Below, in pieces: positions 1 to 8,700 of a stretch of 64,000 nucleotides of DNA. The notes below the pieces were generated by a model. It was not told where the DNA came from and did no database searches. It saw only the letters and a program-made list of their open reading frames with translations. The DNA comes from PALSA-278 sp963760285. Lineage in GTDB: Bacteria > Acidobacteriota > Terriglobia > Acidiferrales > UBA7541. Both the position numbers and the translations under genes were made by a program. Location of the stretch: contig CAVXCI010000001.1 in the NCBI GenBank assembly GCA_963760285.1, positions 1,302,001 through 1,366,000 of the forward strand, given 5' to 3'. Each line of letters begins with the position of its first letter. The first letter of the stretch is position 1.

Positions 1-92
1 CCTACGAAGGCGATGGGAATCCAGCGGGGGGTGCCGACCACTTCCACCGTGGTTTTCTCCGAAGGCGTTGGTGCATCGGGCGTTATGCTCAT
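1..92 (-). CDS. Partial hypothetical protein (N-terminus only)
   Basis: A reading frame starts at the ATG at 90-92 on the minus strand and runs off the left edge. The visible residues are MSITPDAPTPSEKTTVEV followed by VGTPRWIPIAFV. A good ribosome-binding site, AGGAGA, lies four bases upstream of the ATG, which is the main support for a real gene. A hydrophilic Pro/Thr-rich start followed by a hydrophobic run would fit a single-pass or inner-membrane protein, but 30 residues are too few for a family assignment. It is codirectional with queF and 145 bases downstream of it. Confidence 0.5.
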   Translation of the reverse strand, partial: MSITPDAPTPSEKTTVEVVGTPRWIPIAFV

Positions 93-237
93 AGCGTCTC
101 CTGGGGAGCCGTTCCGGCCCCGCATTCCGCGATTATGGCCGAGCAGGCACGGCTATGTCCATCCCCGGCGCCACGAATGCCGTGCCCGCAATGCATACTC
201 AACGTGGTCGTCGAGGTGGAGCAATGCACGGCGATTA

Positions 238-636
238 TTACTTGCCTGCGCGTCCGCGGCGGGGCCACACGGCCTCCACCGATGTATACAGGCCTCCGCG
301 CGGCGTGAATTCTCCGCGCACGCGGCACCACACCGGATGCGTGGCGGCGGCGATGTCGTCCAGAATTTTATTTACCGCGTTCTCGTAAAAAATTCCCAGA
401 TTGCGGTACGCCAGGAGATAGATCTTCAGGGCTTTTAATTCCAGGCACGTCTTGCGCGGCTGGTAACGGATGGTTAATGTTCCGAAATCCGGCAACCCGG
501 TTTTTGGGCACATGGACGTGTATTCCGGAAAACGAATTTCGATTTCGTACCCTGGAAAATGATTCGGCCAGGTTTCCAGTTTCGGAAGCTGCGCCGTGAT
601 TCCGGCGCGAGCATGTGCTGCCGTGTAGTCCGCCAA
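238..636 (-). CDS. queF: NADPH-dependent 7-cyano-7-deazaguanine reductase (QueF, type I)
   Basis: QueF reduces preQ0 to preQ1 with NADPH, a late step of queuosine biosynthesis before TGT inserts preQ1 into tRNA; it is cytoplasmic. The 132-residue protein has the short unimodular (type I) length. The catalytic cysteine is C43 in SMCPKTGLPDFG, with D50 as the partner acid, and the QueF motif ELKALKIYL follows at about residues 66-74. The C-terminal part CRVRGEFTPRGG is also typical. The start at 636 gives the expected N-terminus. No other queuosine gene is visible in the window, so it appears to stand alone here. Assignment is firm from the motifs. Confidence 0.95.
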   Translation of the reverse strand: MADYTAAHARAGITAQLPKLETWPNHFPGYEIEIRFPEYTSMCPKTGLPDFGTLTIRYQPRKTCLELKALKIYLLAYRNLGIFYENAVNKILDDIAAATHPVWCRVRGEFTPRGGLYTSVEAVWPRRGRAGK

Positions 637-829
637 GGTTTCCTCCCTCGTCCCTTTACATTCTATTGTGATTCGCCATGATTTTCTTCATCCACGGGAC
701 ACAAACTCGCGCGAAATTCGGCGGTAGAACCTCCGGGCTTCAGTGGCGCGGCAAAACCGTAAATCGCGGCACTGGGTGGCGCGGAGGACAGTGCCGCCGT
801 GCCAGGGGAAAACGGGACGTTTACGACGT

Positions 830-1357
830 TTACTTGGTTGCCGTCAGCTTAAACGATTGATTGTGTTGCTGCCCGGCGGGCGGAAAATCTCCCACGACAA
901 CGCTCTTGTTGTTGATTCCGTCCGCATAGGTCTCCGTGCCATCGGGATCGTCAAATGTGACGTACTTGTTGTTCAACAGCGCGGCTCGGTGGAACGTCCC
1001 GCCGGAATCCGGCCAGGTGTAGCCGATGCAATTGGCGTCATTGACACCATACACATAGTTGTTCACGGCGTTGGGCACATTGATCGCGGTGTAGGGCCGA
1101 TTCGCGTTGCTGTACAGATATGCCACTTCGGCTCCGCTCGAATTTGCCGCCTGCAGGGTCACGAGGTCGGAATCGTTGATGCCATAGCCGGCCGCATATG
1201 TGGTGTTCGGCGGTTGCAGGAGCGTGAAGTTCTGTCCGATCTCGAGGAATTCCTTTTCTCCGGCGCGCTTCGGGATTATTCTGGCGGCGCTTACGGGGTA
1301 GCCTTGCTGGATGATCTGTCCTGAGTGCCAGAAGAACGCCTGCAGGAGGTCGCGCCG
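830..1357 (-). pseudogene. 5'-truncated HAF-repeat extracellular protein remnant
   Basis: An open frame of 175 codons on the minus strand reads QAFFWHSGQ, then AAGYGINDSD, NYVYGVNDANCIGYTW and YADGINNKSVVVGDF. This alternation of 'AFxW..G' and 'GIN/GVNxxxxxVG' is the signature of HAF-type extracellular repeat proteins. The frame is closed upstream by a stop at 1358-1360, with no ATG before the conserved sequence; the first GTG (1160-1162) lies well inside it. Its 5' end also runs into the oppositely oriented zinc-ribbon gene at 1311. It therefore looks like the 3' end of a larger gene whose front was lost. A GTG-started 110-residue product (1162-830) is possible but would begin mid-domain. 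Confidence 0.5.
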
Positions 1358-1703
1358 TCACGGAGTGATTGACGCCGTGTGTCTTTTTTTCGGATTGCGC
1401 CCGTGGCGATGCCTGGCTTGCCATCGGCGCTTTTATGCCTGGGCCACGCCGGTTCGCTATGCCCTGTACGTGCATTGCGCCCGCTGCGGGAATCTAAGCC
1501 CCGACCGGTTTCCCGCGAAGTCTCTGGAGCGCAACAAACTCCTGGCGCGCTGGGGAGTTCCCGCCTATCGCTGCGATCCCTGCCGCAACCGCTTCCTGTC
1601 TTTGCGTCCGATGGCGCGCCCCATGAAAAATCCGCGGCCCATGAACGGCCATGGGGAAGCCACTCCGGCGATCTCCGCGGAAAACACGCACCACGAAGAT
1701 TGA
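1311..1703 (+). CDS. Small double zinc-ribbon protein of unknown function
   Basis: The 130-residue product carries four CxxC knuckles: C3/C6, C34/C37, C56/C59 and C88/C91. They form two zinc ribbons separated by a short hydrophobic segment (VCLFFGLRPWRC). The pattern MICPECQKN...RPWRCLACHRRFYAW recurs, to my recollection, in small acidobacterial proteins of unknown role. The tail after residue 100 is low-complexity (Pro/Met/Asn-rich). No enzymatic domain is visible; nucleic-acid or protein binding through zinc is the family-level expectation. The ribosome-binding site is weak, so the exact start is uncertain, but the first CxxC begins at residue 3, which supports this ATG. Confidence 0.7.
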   Translation: MICPECQKNACRRSRRHGVIDAVCLFFGLRPWRCLACHRRFYAWATPVRYALYVHCARCGNLSPDRFPAKSLERNKLLARWGVPAYRCDPCRNRFLSLRPMARPMKNPRPMNGHGEATPAISAENTHHED

Positions 1704-1758
1704 AGCTATCGGCTTACTCTCTAGGCGTGCCCGGCAGGATATTTGAAAAGCAGCTTCT

Positions 1759-2739
1759 TCACCCGGAATGCTGGACGATCATCAGCGTCAAGTCATCCGC
1801 CAGCCGGCTGGTGGATGAAAATTCGCCCAGATCCTGAAGGAAGGCTCCCGCGATCGCTTCCGGCGTCGCGCCAAGGTTCTTACCAAGCACCGATTGAATT
1901 CTCCCCAGACCGTATTCATCCGCGGAGTGGTTGCGCGCCTCGGAAAGTCCGTCGGTATACAGCACCAGGCTTTCGCCGGACCGCAAATGCAGGCGCGTGG
2001 AGGAATATTCGCTCCCGCAAAACATTCCCAGCGGCACGCCGTTGGACCACACCGGCTGAACTCCGTCATGCCGGGCAATCAGTGCCGGCAAATGTCCGGC
2101 GCTGATCAATTCGATTTCTCCGCCGTCTCCCGGACGTCCGCACACCAGCGTTGCAAAATGGCCGGAAGGCGCGCTGGTGCAGAACGCGCGGTTGGCCATT
2201 TCCATCATGCGGCCGATCTCGAAATGTTTTCCCGCCAGCGTGCGAAACATGGCGTGCAGGTGGGACATCAACAGCGAAGCCGCGATGCCTTTGCCGGACA
2301 CATCCCCCAAAAGAAAGAACGGGCCGCCTTCTTCCGAAGGAATGATGTCGCAGTAGTCTCCGCTCACCGCGCCGGCCGGCTGGTAATGATGATAAATGTG
2401 CCAGACGCCGTGGCGAACGTCCCGCGCGGGAAGCAGCGCACGCTGCACTTCCGCCGCCAGCTCCAAATCATTTTCCAGAGCCCGCCGTTGCTCCCCCGTC
2501 ATGTGGTCAATGCAGAAGCGGCTGAGGGGATCTTCCACCAGATGTTCCACTTCGATGGATTCGTGGCAGGATTCGCAGATGCCGTAGGTGCCCGCATCCA
2601 TGCGCTCTAAAGCGACGTCCACTTCCTGCAGCAGCGCGGCGAAGGATTCATTCTGCATGGCGTTGCCCACGGCCCCTTCGAGCCTGCCGCGGCGCTCCAC
2701 CAATTGTTTGCGAAGATAGGAATCCGTGATGGTAACCAT
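1759..2739 (-). CDS. DksA-like zinc finger fused to SpoIIE-type PP2C phosphatase
   Basis: The 326-residue protein probably acts as a stress-signalling serine phosphatase of the RsbU/SpoIIE type. Residues 1-80 resemble DksA/TraR: a helical stretch, then a zinc finger with C55, C58, C76 and H79 (CX2CX17CX2H). A linker LELAAEVQRALLP typical of RsbU-like phosphatases leads into the PP2C domain, where metal-binding acids are visible in SGDYCDI (D128, D131) and LLGDVSGKG (D146). A later SRLADDLTLMIV matches the C-terminal acidic motif. The ATG at 2737-2739 follows GGGGAAG. The open frame continues far upstream over the divergent GloVer gene, but that extension has no domain similarity. No partner anti-sigma factor is adjacent. 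Confidence 0.85.
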   Translation of the reverse strand: MVTITDSYLRKQLVERRGRLEGAVGNAMQNESFAALLQEVDVALERMDAGTYGICESCHESIEVEHLVEDPLSRFCIDHMTGEQRRALENDLELAAEVQRALLPARDVRHGVWHIYHHYQPAGAVSGDYCDIIPSEEGGPFFLLGDVSGKGIAASLLMSHLHAMFRTLAGKHFEIGRMMEMANRAFCTSAPSGHFATLVCGRPGDGGEIELISAGHLPALIARHDGVQPVWSNGVPLGMFCGSEYSSTRLHLRSGESLVLYTDGLSEARNHSADEYGLGRIQSVLGKNLGATPEAIAGAFLQDLGEFSSTSRLADDLTLMIVQHSG

Positions 2740-3114
2740 GTTCTTCCCCACTCTACGGTCTTCGGGCCGAGGATGCCATCCGCTTTGCGCCGCCAAACCC
2801 GCCAAAATCCCGTCACGCGTTGGATGCTTTTTTCGCCCCCACAGATTCGCAATCGCCGCGTATGGTGCGCTTCGTCCTGGGGTCATCCCGGGCCGTCGCC
2901 CCCGCGAATAATAAAGCGTCACGCGCGGCATCTCCGCTCCGAATGGCCGGTACGTTCCGCGCCACCATGGCGGCTGCGGCGCCACTCGGCCGAGACATGA
3001 ACTCAGTTTGTGCGGTGAAACGGGCGCCAGAACGGATATAATCAACCCAATTCGCGACGTCAGCGTCGAACTCGTGCTTTGTCCGGCAGTATGTTTTCGA
3101 TGCAGGGGGAAAAT
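2740..3114. other. Divergent intergenic region, 375 bases
   Basis: This gap separates the phosphatase gene (minus) from the first GloVer gene (plus). I see no conserved coding sequence in it. It should hold both promoters; the only clear element is a TATAAT at 3037-3042, oriented towards the GloVer gene. Confidence 0.5.
3015..3042 (+). promoter_or_regulatory. Candidate promoter of the GloVer gene pair
   Basis: A perfect -10 box TATAAT lies at 3037-3042, about 70 bases before the start codon at 3115. The best -35 at suitable spacing is GTGAAA (3015-3020, spacer 16), which is poor. The call rests on the -10 match. Confidence 0.35.
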
Positions 3115-4449
3115 ATGAAAACCAATTCGTTGCGCTCCGTTGTCATGTGGAGTCTGCCGGTGCTTGGGCTGGCTCTGATTCTGCTGGGCAGCCGTTCGGC
3201 AGCCACTCAGAAGAAAGTTAAGGAATCCGTGCTCTATAGCTTCCAGAGCAACGGTCAGGACGCGTACAACCCCCAGGCTGGCCTGATTTTTGATTCCGCC
3301 GGCAATCTCTATGGCACTACGTCTGCCGGGGGCAGCGGCGGAGATGGAGCCGTTTTTGAACTTTCGCCGCAGTCCGGCGGCTGGTCTGAGACGGTGCTGT
3401 ACAGCTTCCAGGGCGGGACAGATGGAAACTTCCCCGTTGCCGGCTTGATCTTCGATGCGGCCGGCGATCTTTACGGCACCACTTCTTACGGGGGCAGCGG
3501 CGGATGTTCCTACGGCTGCGGAACCGTTTTTGAGCTTTCGCCGCAGTCCGGCGGCGGCTGGTCCGAGAGTGTCCTCTATAGTTTCCAAAGCAGTGGCGCC
3601 GATGGGAACGATCCCCAGGCCTCGCTGGTTTTTGACGCCGCCGGCAATCTTTACGGCACCACGTATCAAGGGGGTAACGCAACGTGCAGCGGCGGCTGCG
3701 GAACCGTTTTTGAGGTTTCGCCGCAGTCCGGCGGTGGATGGTCCGAGCAGGTGTTGTATACCTTCCAGGACAACGGCAAAGACGGTTATCAGCCCAACGC
3801 CCCACTGGTCTTCGACGCGGCTGGCAAAAATCTCTACGGCACTACCGTTGTCGGCGGCACCGGGGGGTGCAGCGGCGCCCTTGGCAACGGCTGCGGGACC
3901 GTATTTGAGCTTTCGCCCCAGAACGGCGGGGGCTGGTCTGAGCACGTGATTGGCAGCTTCCCGGACCAGGACAATGGCAAGGACGGAAACTACCCCCAAG
4001 CCGGCTTGGTCTTCGATGCCGCCGGTAACCTCTACGGCGCCACCGCCTACGGCGGTAGAAAGGGATGCAGCAACGGCATCTTCGGCTGCGGTATCGTTTT
4101 TGAGATCTCGCCGAAGGCCGGCGGCGGGTGGTCCGGGAAAACGCTATTCAGTTTCGACGGCACAGACGGCTACGCCCCCTTCGCCGGCCTGATTCTTGAT
4201 GCCACCGGCAATCTCTACGCCACAACTGCATACGGAGGCAGTCACGGAGACGGAACCGCTTTTGCGCTCCTGCGGAACTCAGCCTGGGCCGAGAGAGTGT
4301 TCAGCTTCACTGGCGCCAATGGAGACAGCCCCCAGGCCGGCCTCATCTTTGATACCGCCGGCAATCTTTACGGCACCACCTATCAAGGCGGCAGCGGCGG
4401 CGGATGTGGAACGAAAGGCTGCGGAACGGTCTTCGAGATCACGCCGTAG
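3115..4449 (+). CDS. Secreted GloVer-type tandem-repeat protein
   Basis: The 444-residue product starts with a signal peptide (MKTNSLRSVVMWSLPVLG, then a hydrophobic run to about residue 32). The rest is about seven repeats of the form QAGLIFDxAGNLYGTT...GGxGxGTVFELSPQSGGGWSExVLYSF. This is the GloVer-like tandem repeat, abundant in Acidobacteria and expected to form an extracellular beta-propeller-like structure; its function is not known. Inserted Cys pairs (GGCSYGCG) in several repeats suggest disulfides. The ATG at 3115 follows AGGGGGA at good spacing; a TTG at 3079 in the same frame has no such site. The protein ends cleanly in GTVFEITP. A paralogue follows 46 bases downstream. Confidence 0.88.
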   Translation: MKTNSLRSVVMWSLPVLGLALILLGSRSAATQKKVKESVLYSFQSNGQDAYNPQAGLIFDSAGNLYGTTSAGGSGGDGAVFELSPQSGGWSETVLYSFQGGTDGNFPVAGLIFDAAGDLYGTTSYGGSGGCSYGCGTVFELSPQSGGGWSESVLYSFQSSGADGNDPQASLVFDAAGNLYGTTYQGGNATCSGGCGTVFEVSPQSGGGWSEQVLYTFQDNGKDGYQPNAPLVFDAAGKNLYGTTVVGGTGGCSGALGNGCGTVFELSPQNGGGWSEHVIGSFPDQDNGKDGNYPQAGLVFDAAGNLYGATAYGGRKGCSNGIFGCGIVFEISPKAGGGWSGKTLFSFDGTDGYAPFAGLILDATGNLYATTAYGGSHGDGTAFALLRNSAWAERVFSFTGANGDSPQAGLIFDTAGNLYGTTYQGGSGGGCGTKGCGTVFEITP

Positions 4450-4495
4450 TATTTTTCCGCTGGATTGCTCGCGGCAGAATCTTAGGAGGGAAAAA

Positions 4496-5428
4496 ATGAG
4501 ATCCTCTTCCAGGTTTTCTTTGCTGGCCGTGGTGGCGCTCGCGCTGCTGGGTACGCGTCCCGCGGCCACTCAGGGGAAACCTCAGCAGACCGTACTGCAC
4601 AAATTCCAGAACAACGAGACGGACGGGCAAACCCCCTACGCTGGCGTGCTCATTGATAGGGCCGGGAATCTCTACGGCACCACCATTTTTGGAGGCCGCG
4701 GCGGATGCACCAATGGCTACGACCCTGGCTGCGGAACCGTTTTTGAGCTCTCGCCGAAGAAGGACGGAGGCTGGACTGAGACTGTCCTGTATAGCTTCCA
4801 GGACAACGGCGCGGATGGGATCGAACCCGAGGCCGGCCTGATCTTTGACAAGGCCGGCAATCTCTATGGCACCACGTCGGAGGGAGGCAGCGGCAAATGC
4901 GGCAACGGCCTCTCCGGCTGCGGAGCTGTCTTTGAGCTTTCTCCGCAGTCCGGCGGCGGCTGGTCGGAGGCCGTGCTGTATAGCTTTCAGAACAACGGCA
5001 CAGACGGGCACCTCCCGCAAGCCGGCCTGATCTTCGACAATACCGGCAATCTCTATGGCACCACAGAGTATGGCGGCCTTGGCGGATGTACCGACCGTGG
5101 CTTTAGCTGCGGAACCGTTTTTGCGCTCTCGCGAAAGTCAGATGGCCGCTGGGCTGACAGAATCTTCAGCTTCAACGGAACCAACGGATACTTGCCGATG
5201 TACGGCGTGATTTCTGATACCGATGGTAATCTCTACGGCACCACCTTTACTGGGGGCAGCGGTGGGTGCAAGGATGGTGCGGAACCGTTTTCGAAATCAC
5301 GCCGTAATTTTGCTCCGCGGGATTGCAGACTCCCTGCGTTGCACGGAAGCTTTACAGAAGCTGCTGTTGATTTTCCTCCATGCTTTTTACCTTCATGGCA
5401 GCGTATGGAGTTGGGCACGGCCATGTAG
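4496..5428 (+). CDS. Second secreted GloVer-type repeat protein, 3' frameshift
   Basis: The ATG at 4496 follows TAGGAGGG, an excellent ribosome-binding site. The product begins with a signal peptide (MRSSSRFSLLAVVALALLG) and has about five GloVer repeats. It is a tandem paralogue of the upstream gene, and the two probably form an operon. In the last repeat the frame reads GGCKDGAEPFSKSRRN and continues as unrelated sequence to 5428. One frame over, the same DNA reads GCGTVFEITP followed by TAA at 5305-5307, exactly the end of the first paralogue. One base is therefore missing near 5276, and the last 40 or so residues given by this frame are probably not native. Confidence 0.8.
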   Translation: MRSSSRFSLLAVVALALLGTRPAATQGKPQQTVLHKFQNNETDGQTPYAGVLIDRAGNLYGTTIFGGRGGCTNGYDPGCGTVFELSPKKDGGWTETVLYSFQDNGADGIEPEAGLIFDKAGNLYGTTSEGGSGKCGNGLSGCGAVFELSPQSGGGWSEAVLYSFQNNGTDGHLPQAGLIFDNTGNLYGTTEYGGLGGCTDRGFSCGTVFALSRKSDGRWADRIFSFNGTNGYLPMYGVISDTDGNLYGTTFTGGSGGCKDGAEPFSKSRRNFAPRDCRLPALHGSFTEAAVDFPPCFLPSWQRMELGTAM

Positions 5429-5780
5429 CGGCGCCTTTAGGGTGCCAGTCTTCTCTCTTCTGTCACACGCCGGAGACCTGGCGTTACACAACCTGCTGTT
5501 GATTTTTCCCGCGGAATTCTGACAATAGATCAGAACTATGCTCGGACGACTGAAATAAGCGCAAAATGGCGATTTCTAATAGGGACGCATGTGACAGTCG
5601 TAAAACTGCAACTCTCACGTAATCAATGACATACACTTTTCTAATAGGGACACTTTTTGACTTCTCATTTTCGCCCCATTTCAACCCTCGAAATGCCCGG
5701 CCTTCGCCCCGGACGGCAACGCTTCCGGCCCACCTTGCCCGCCGCAAGCCACTTGTCCGCTTTCCGCCGCGGCATCTTTC
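5429..5780. other. Gene-free interval with diverged repeat
   Basis: No coding sequence is supported here. The interval contains one copy of a diverged repeat (5453-5590) and a 14-base direct repeat, TTTCTAATAGGGAC, at 5573-5586 and 5638-5651. Confidence 0.5.
5453..5590 (+). repeat. Diverged interspersed repeat, copy A
   Basis: This stretch shares ordered blocks with 10252-10412: TCTCTTCTGTCA, then GCGTTACA, then GATCAGAACTATGCTCGGAC (5528-5547, 19 of 20 identical to 10324-10343), then a TTTCTAAYAGG block. Ordered matches across about 140 bases imply common origin. The repeated TTTCTAATAGGGAC is reminiscent of multiple terminal repeats of IS21-like elements, but no transposase is present, so the origin is inferred. 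Confidence 0.5.
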
Positions 5781-8700
5781 CTAAAAAAGAAACTTGGCGC
5801 CCAGTTGGACCAGCCGTGGCGCGTCCGCGCTGATGACTTGCCCGAACGTTAAGCTGTCAATGTTCCCGTCAACCGCCTGCGGACCAAAAAACTGCGCGTG
5901 ATTGAACACGTTGAACGCCTCCAGCCGGAACTGCAGCGCCTTCGATTCGGTCAGGCGCACATTCTTGAGAAGCGCCATGTCGTAGTTGTCCATTCCCGGA
6001 CCGTAAAAAAACCGCCTCTGCGCATTGCCCGGCGTCCCCAACGCGTTCTCAGTGAATTGGGATGCATCGAAATAAGGCTTTCCGTTGCGGGGATTGTGAT
6101 TCAGATTGAGGGGGCCGCCCAGATAATCCGGCTCGTCAATGCCATAGTTGTTGATGCCGTTTGGTTCGGAGCCCAGCAGCGAATTGTCGCCGTAGTTGAC
6201 CAGGGTCACCGGAAGGCCGCTGCTGAAATGAGTGATCCCGGAAATTTCCCAGCCCTGCGTCCAGCGATTCGAGGCCCGGAACAAATGTTCCAAGGGGAGT
6301 TGGTAGCTGTAGCTCACCACGAAATTGTTCTTCACATCAAACGCGGAGAGAGCTTTGCTCAGCGACGGATTCAGCGGATTCACTGCCTCGCCGAGGTTCG
6401 ATGATTGGTCCTGAGACTTGCTGTATGTGTATCCCGCCAGAACGTTCAGCCGCTTGCCGCTGTGGCGCAGCGTCACCTGCAAGGCGTTGTAATTGGAATT
6501 GCCGAGGGTAGCCTGGTTGGCATTGCTGCCGAATTCGGATCCCAGCGGACCTCGTGTCCCGTTGTAGATCTGGCCCGTCGAAGTCACGTAAGTGCTGTCT
6601 TCGCCGAACGGGCCGCAAGGAGTTTGTCCCGGCGCGAGGTTGGCCGGATTGCTCAGGAACAAGCACAGCGACGGATTGCCGGGGTTGGCCTCTTCCAGCA
6701 CCAAGAGCCGATGCCCCTGCGTGCCGACATAATTCACGCTGAGCACTGTATTGGCTCCGAATCCGCGCTCCAGCGAGAGCATGTACTCCTCGGTGTACGG
6801 CGTACGATTGGTGGTTTCATAGTTTGGCAGCCCCGTGATGGGCTCGAACTGCGACCAGTCTACGTTGGGATCCGGGTGACTCGCGCTGGTATTCAATGGC
6901 GCGAGCGTCACGGGAAAATATTGGCCCAGATTCTGCCCGTTCGCCGCAGTGATAAACGGCGTCGAGAACAGCGGCGGGGCCGGGCTTGTGTACGTGGTTC
7001 CATAAGGCGCGTTGGCGCTCATCACGCCAATAGTGAGAGCCTCGATCGCGCTGTAAAACATCCCATAGCTCGCTCGTATGCTGGACTTGCCGGGACCGCC
7101 CAGTATTTTTGCCAGCAGGCCGTCGCCTGAAACGCTGGGCGAATAGGCCAGGCCGAGGCGCGGAGCAAAGTCGAGATTTCCGGGAGGCGCCAGCGTGCGC
7201 GGAACTCCCGGGTCGGTGGGATAAACGATGCCTGGAGGAGCTCCTGGGAAGGCCACTGACTGCTCGCCCGGCACGAAGGTCGCGATCTGGTTGTATTTTT
7301 CATACCAAGCCTCAATCCGTTCCCATCGCAGACCGTAATTCAGCGTCAGATCCCGCGTGGCGCGCCAGCTGTCTTGTGCGTAAAGGCCTGTATATTTGTT
7401 GCGGCCGTAAAAGGGCTGCAGCTGGCTTTGATTGTACTGGCTGGGAATTCCCAGCAGGAAATCCGCGAAGTCCGAGCCGGTCTCGGTTCCGAAAAACAGG
7501 AAGCTGCCATTGAATTGAGCGATGGCATTGACGTTGACCTGATCGTAATGGAACTCGCCGCCGGCCTTGAACGTGTGAGTTCCCAGCACCTTGGTGAAGT
7601 TGTCTGTCCACTGAAATGTGTTGTTAATCTGGTGCAGTTCATTCGTGTTTGTCCCAATCGTGAAGCTGTTGAAGCCCACGCTCTCCACTCCCTCGGTCTT
7701 GGGAGAAAGAGGCACGATCCCCGGGGTTCCCTCGCCCACCACGAAACCCTGTGACGCCAGGCTCACGCCCACTCCTCCGACTGGCTGTCCGAGGTTGTTC
7801 GCGTCGCGCATGAAGCTGAAGCGGAATTCATTCAACGCCGTGGCATTGATCGTTTTGGTGTCGCTGAGGTTCAGCAACTGCGCGCGACCCGTATATAGCG
7901 CATTGAATCCCGGGACGTTGGCCCCGCCTTGCGCGACCGGGTAAGGATTGTTCTGCGACCAGTTGTCGAGGAAGTAGTAGGCGGACAGCAGCCCCCAGCG
8001 CGTGTTGGCATCCAGCCGGTAGCCGCCCTTGTCGTCCCCCAGGGTCTGGTTGTAAGCCGAACTGGAAAAAGTTCCGTTCGCGTTGTTCGGCGTGGGAATA
8101 TATTTCAACAGGTTGGTGGCGGGCGCGGACCAGGCGCTCTGCGGAATCGTGGCGTCGGGCAGAACGCACGATGAGCTGCTGCATCCCGGCGTGTAGTAAG
8201 GCTCGCCCGCCCAAACCGAGTACCCCAGCTTCTGCGTAAGCAGGCTGGCAAAATACGGCCCGCTCACCGTCGTGGGCACTACGTTTCCGTTTGCGTTTGT
8301 CGTGACGAACGATCCCGCCATATCGGAAAGATCGCCCGTGCGGTCCTCCATGGAGGGGACGGGAATTTGCCCGGTGTCCACTCCCTGCGTTGACCGTGTT
8401 CCCTGATAATCTCCGAAGAAGAAAATCTTGTCCCTCTTGACCGGCCCGCCCAGCGTTCCGCCAAACTGGTTTTGATCGAACGCGCCGCGCGTGGGAGAGA
8501 AGTAATTGCGCGCATCCAGATTTGTGTTGCGCAGAAATTCGAAGCCGTCGCCATGAAACGCATTCGCGCCGGACTTCGTGACCACGTTGATCTGGCCCCC
8601 GCTGAATTCCCCGTACTCGGCGTCGAAATTGCTCGTCAGGATCCGGAACTCGGCGATGGAATCGAGATTCGGAATGATCGCCGCGCCCATGTTGACGTCC

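Noticed and set aside
2740..3999. A very long minus-strand open frame continuing the phosphatase upstream over the GloVer gene
   Set aside because: The extension is antisense to the GloVer repeats and only mirrors their periodic codons; it has no domain similarity. The ATG at 2739 has a ribosome-binding site.
3200..4449. Regular repeats that might suggest a CRISPR array
   Set aside because: The repeats are in frame, of varying length and encode the GloVer protein motif; there are no constant repeats with unique spacers.
5573..5651. An intact insertion sequence defined by the TTTCTAATAGGGAC repeats
   Set aside because: The repeats are direct, only 65 bases apart, and no transposase frame is present between or near them.
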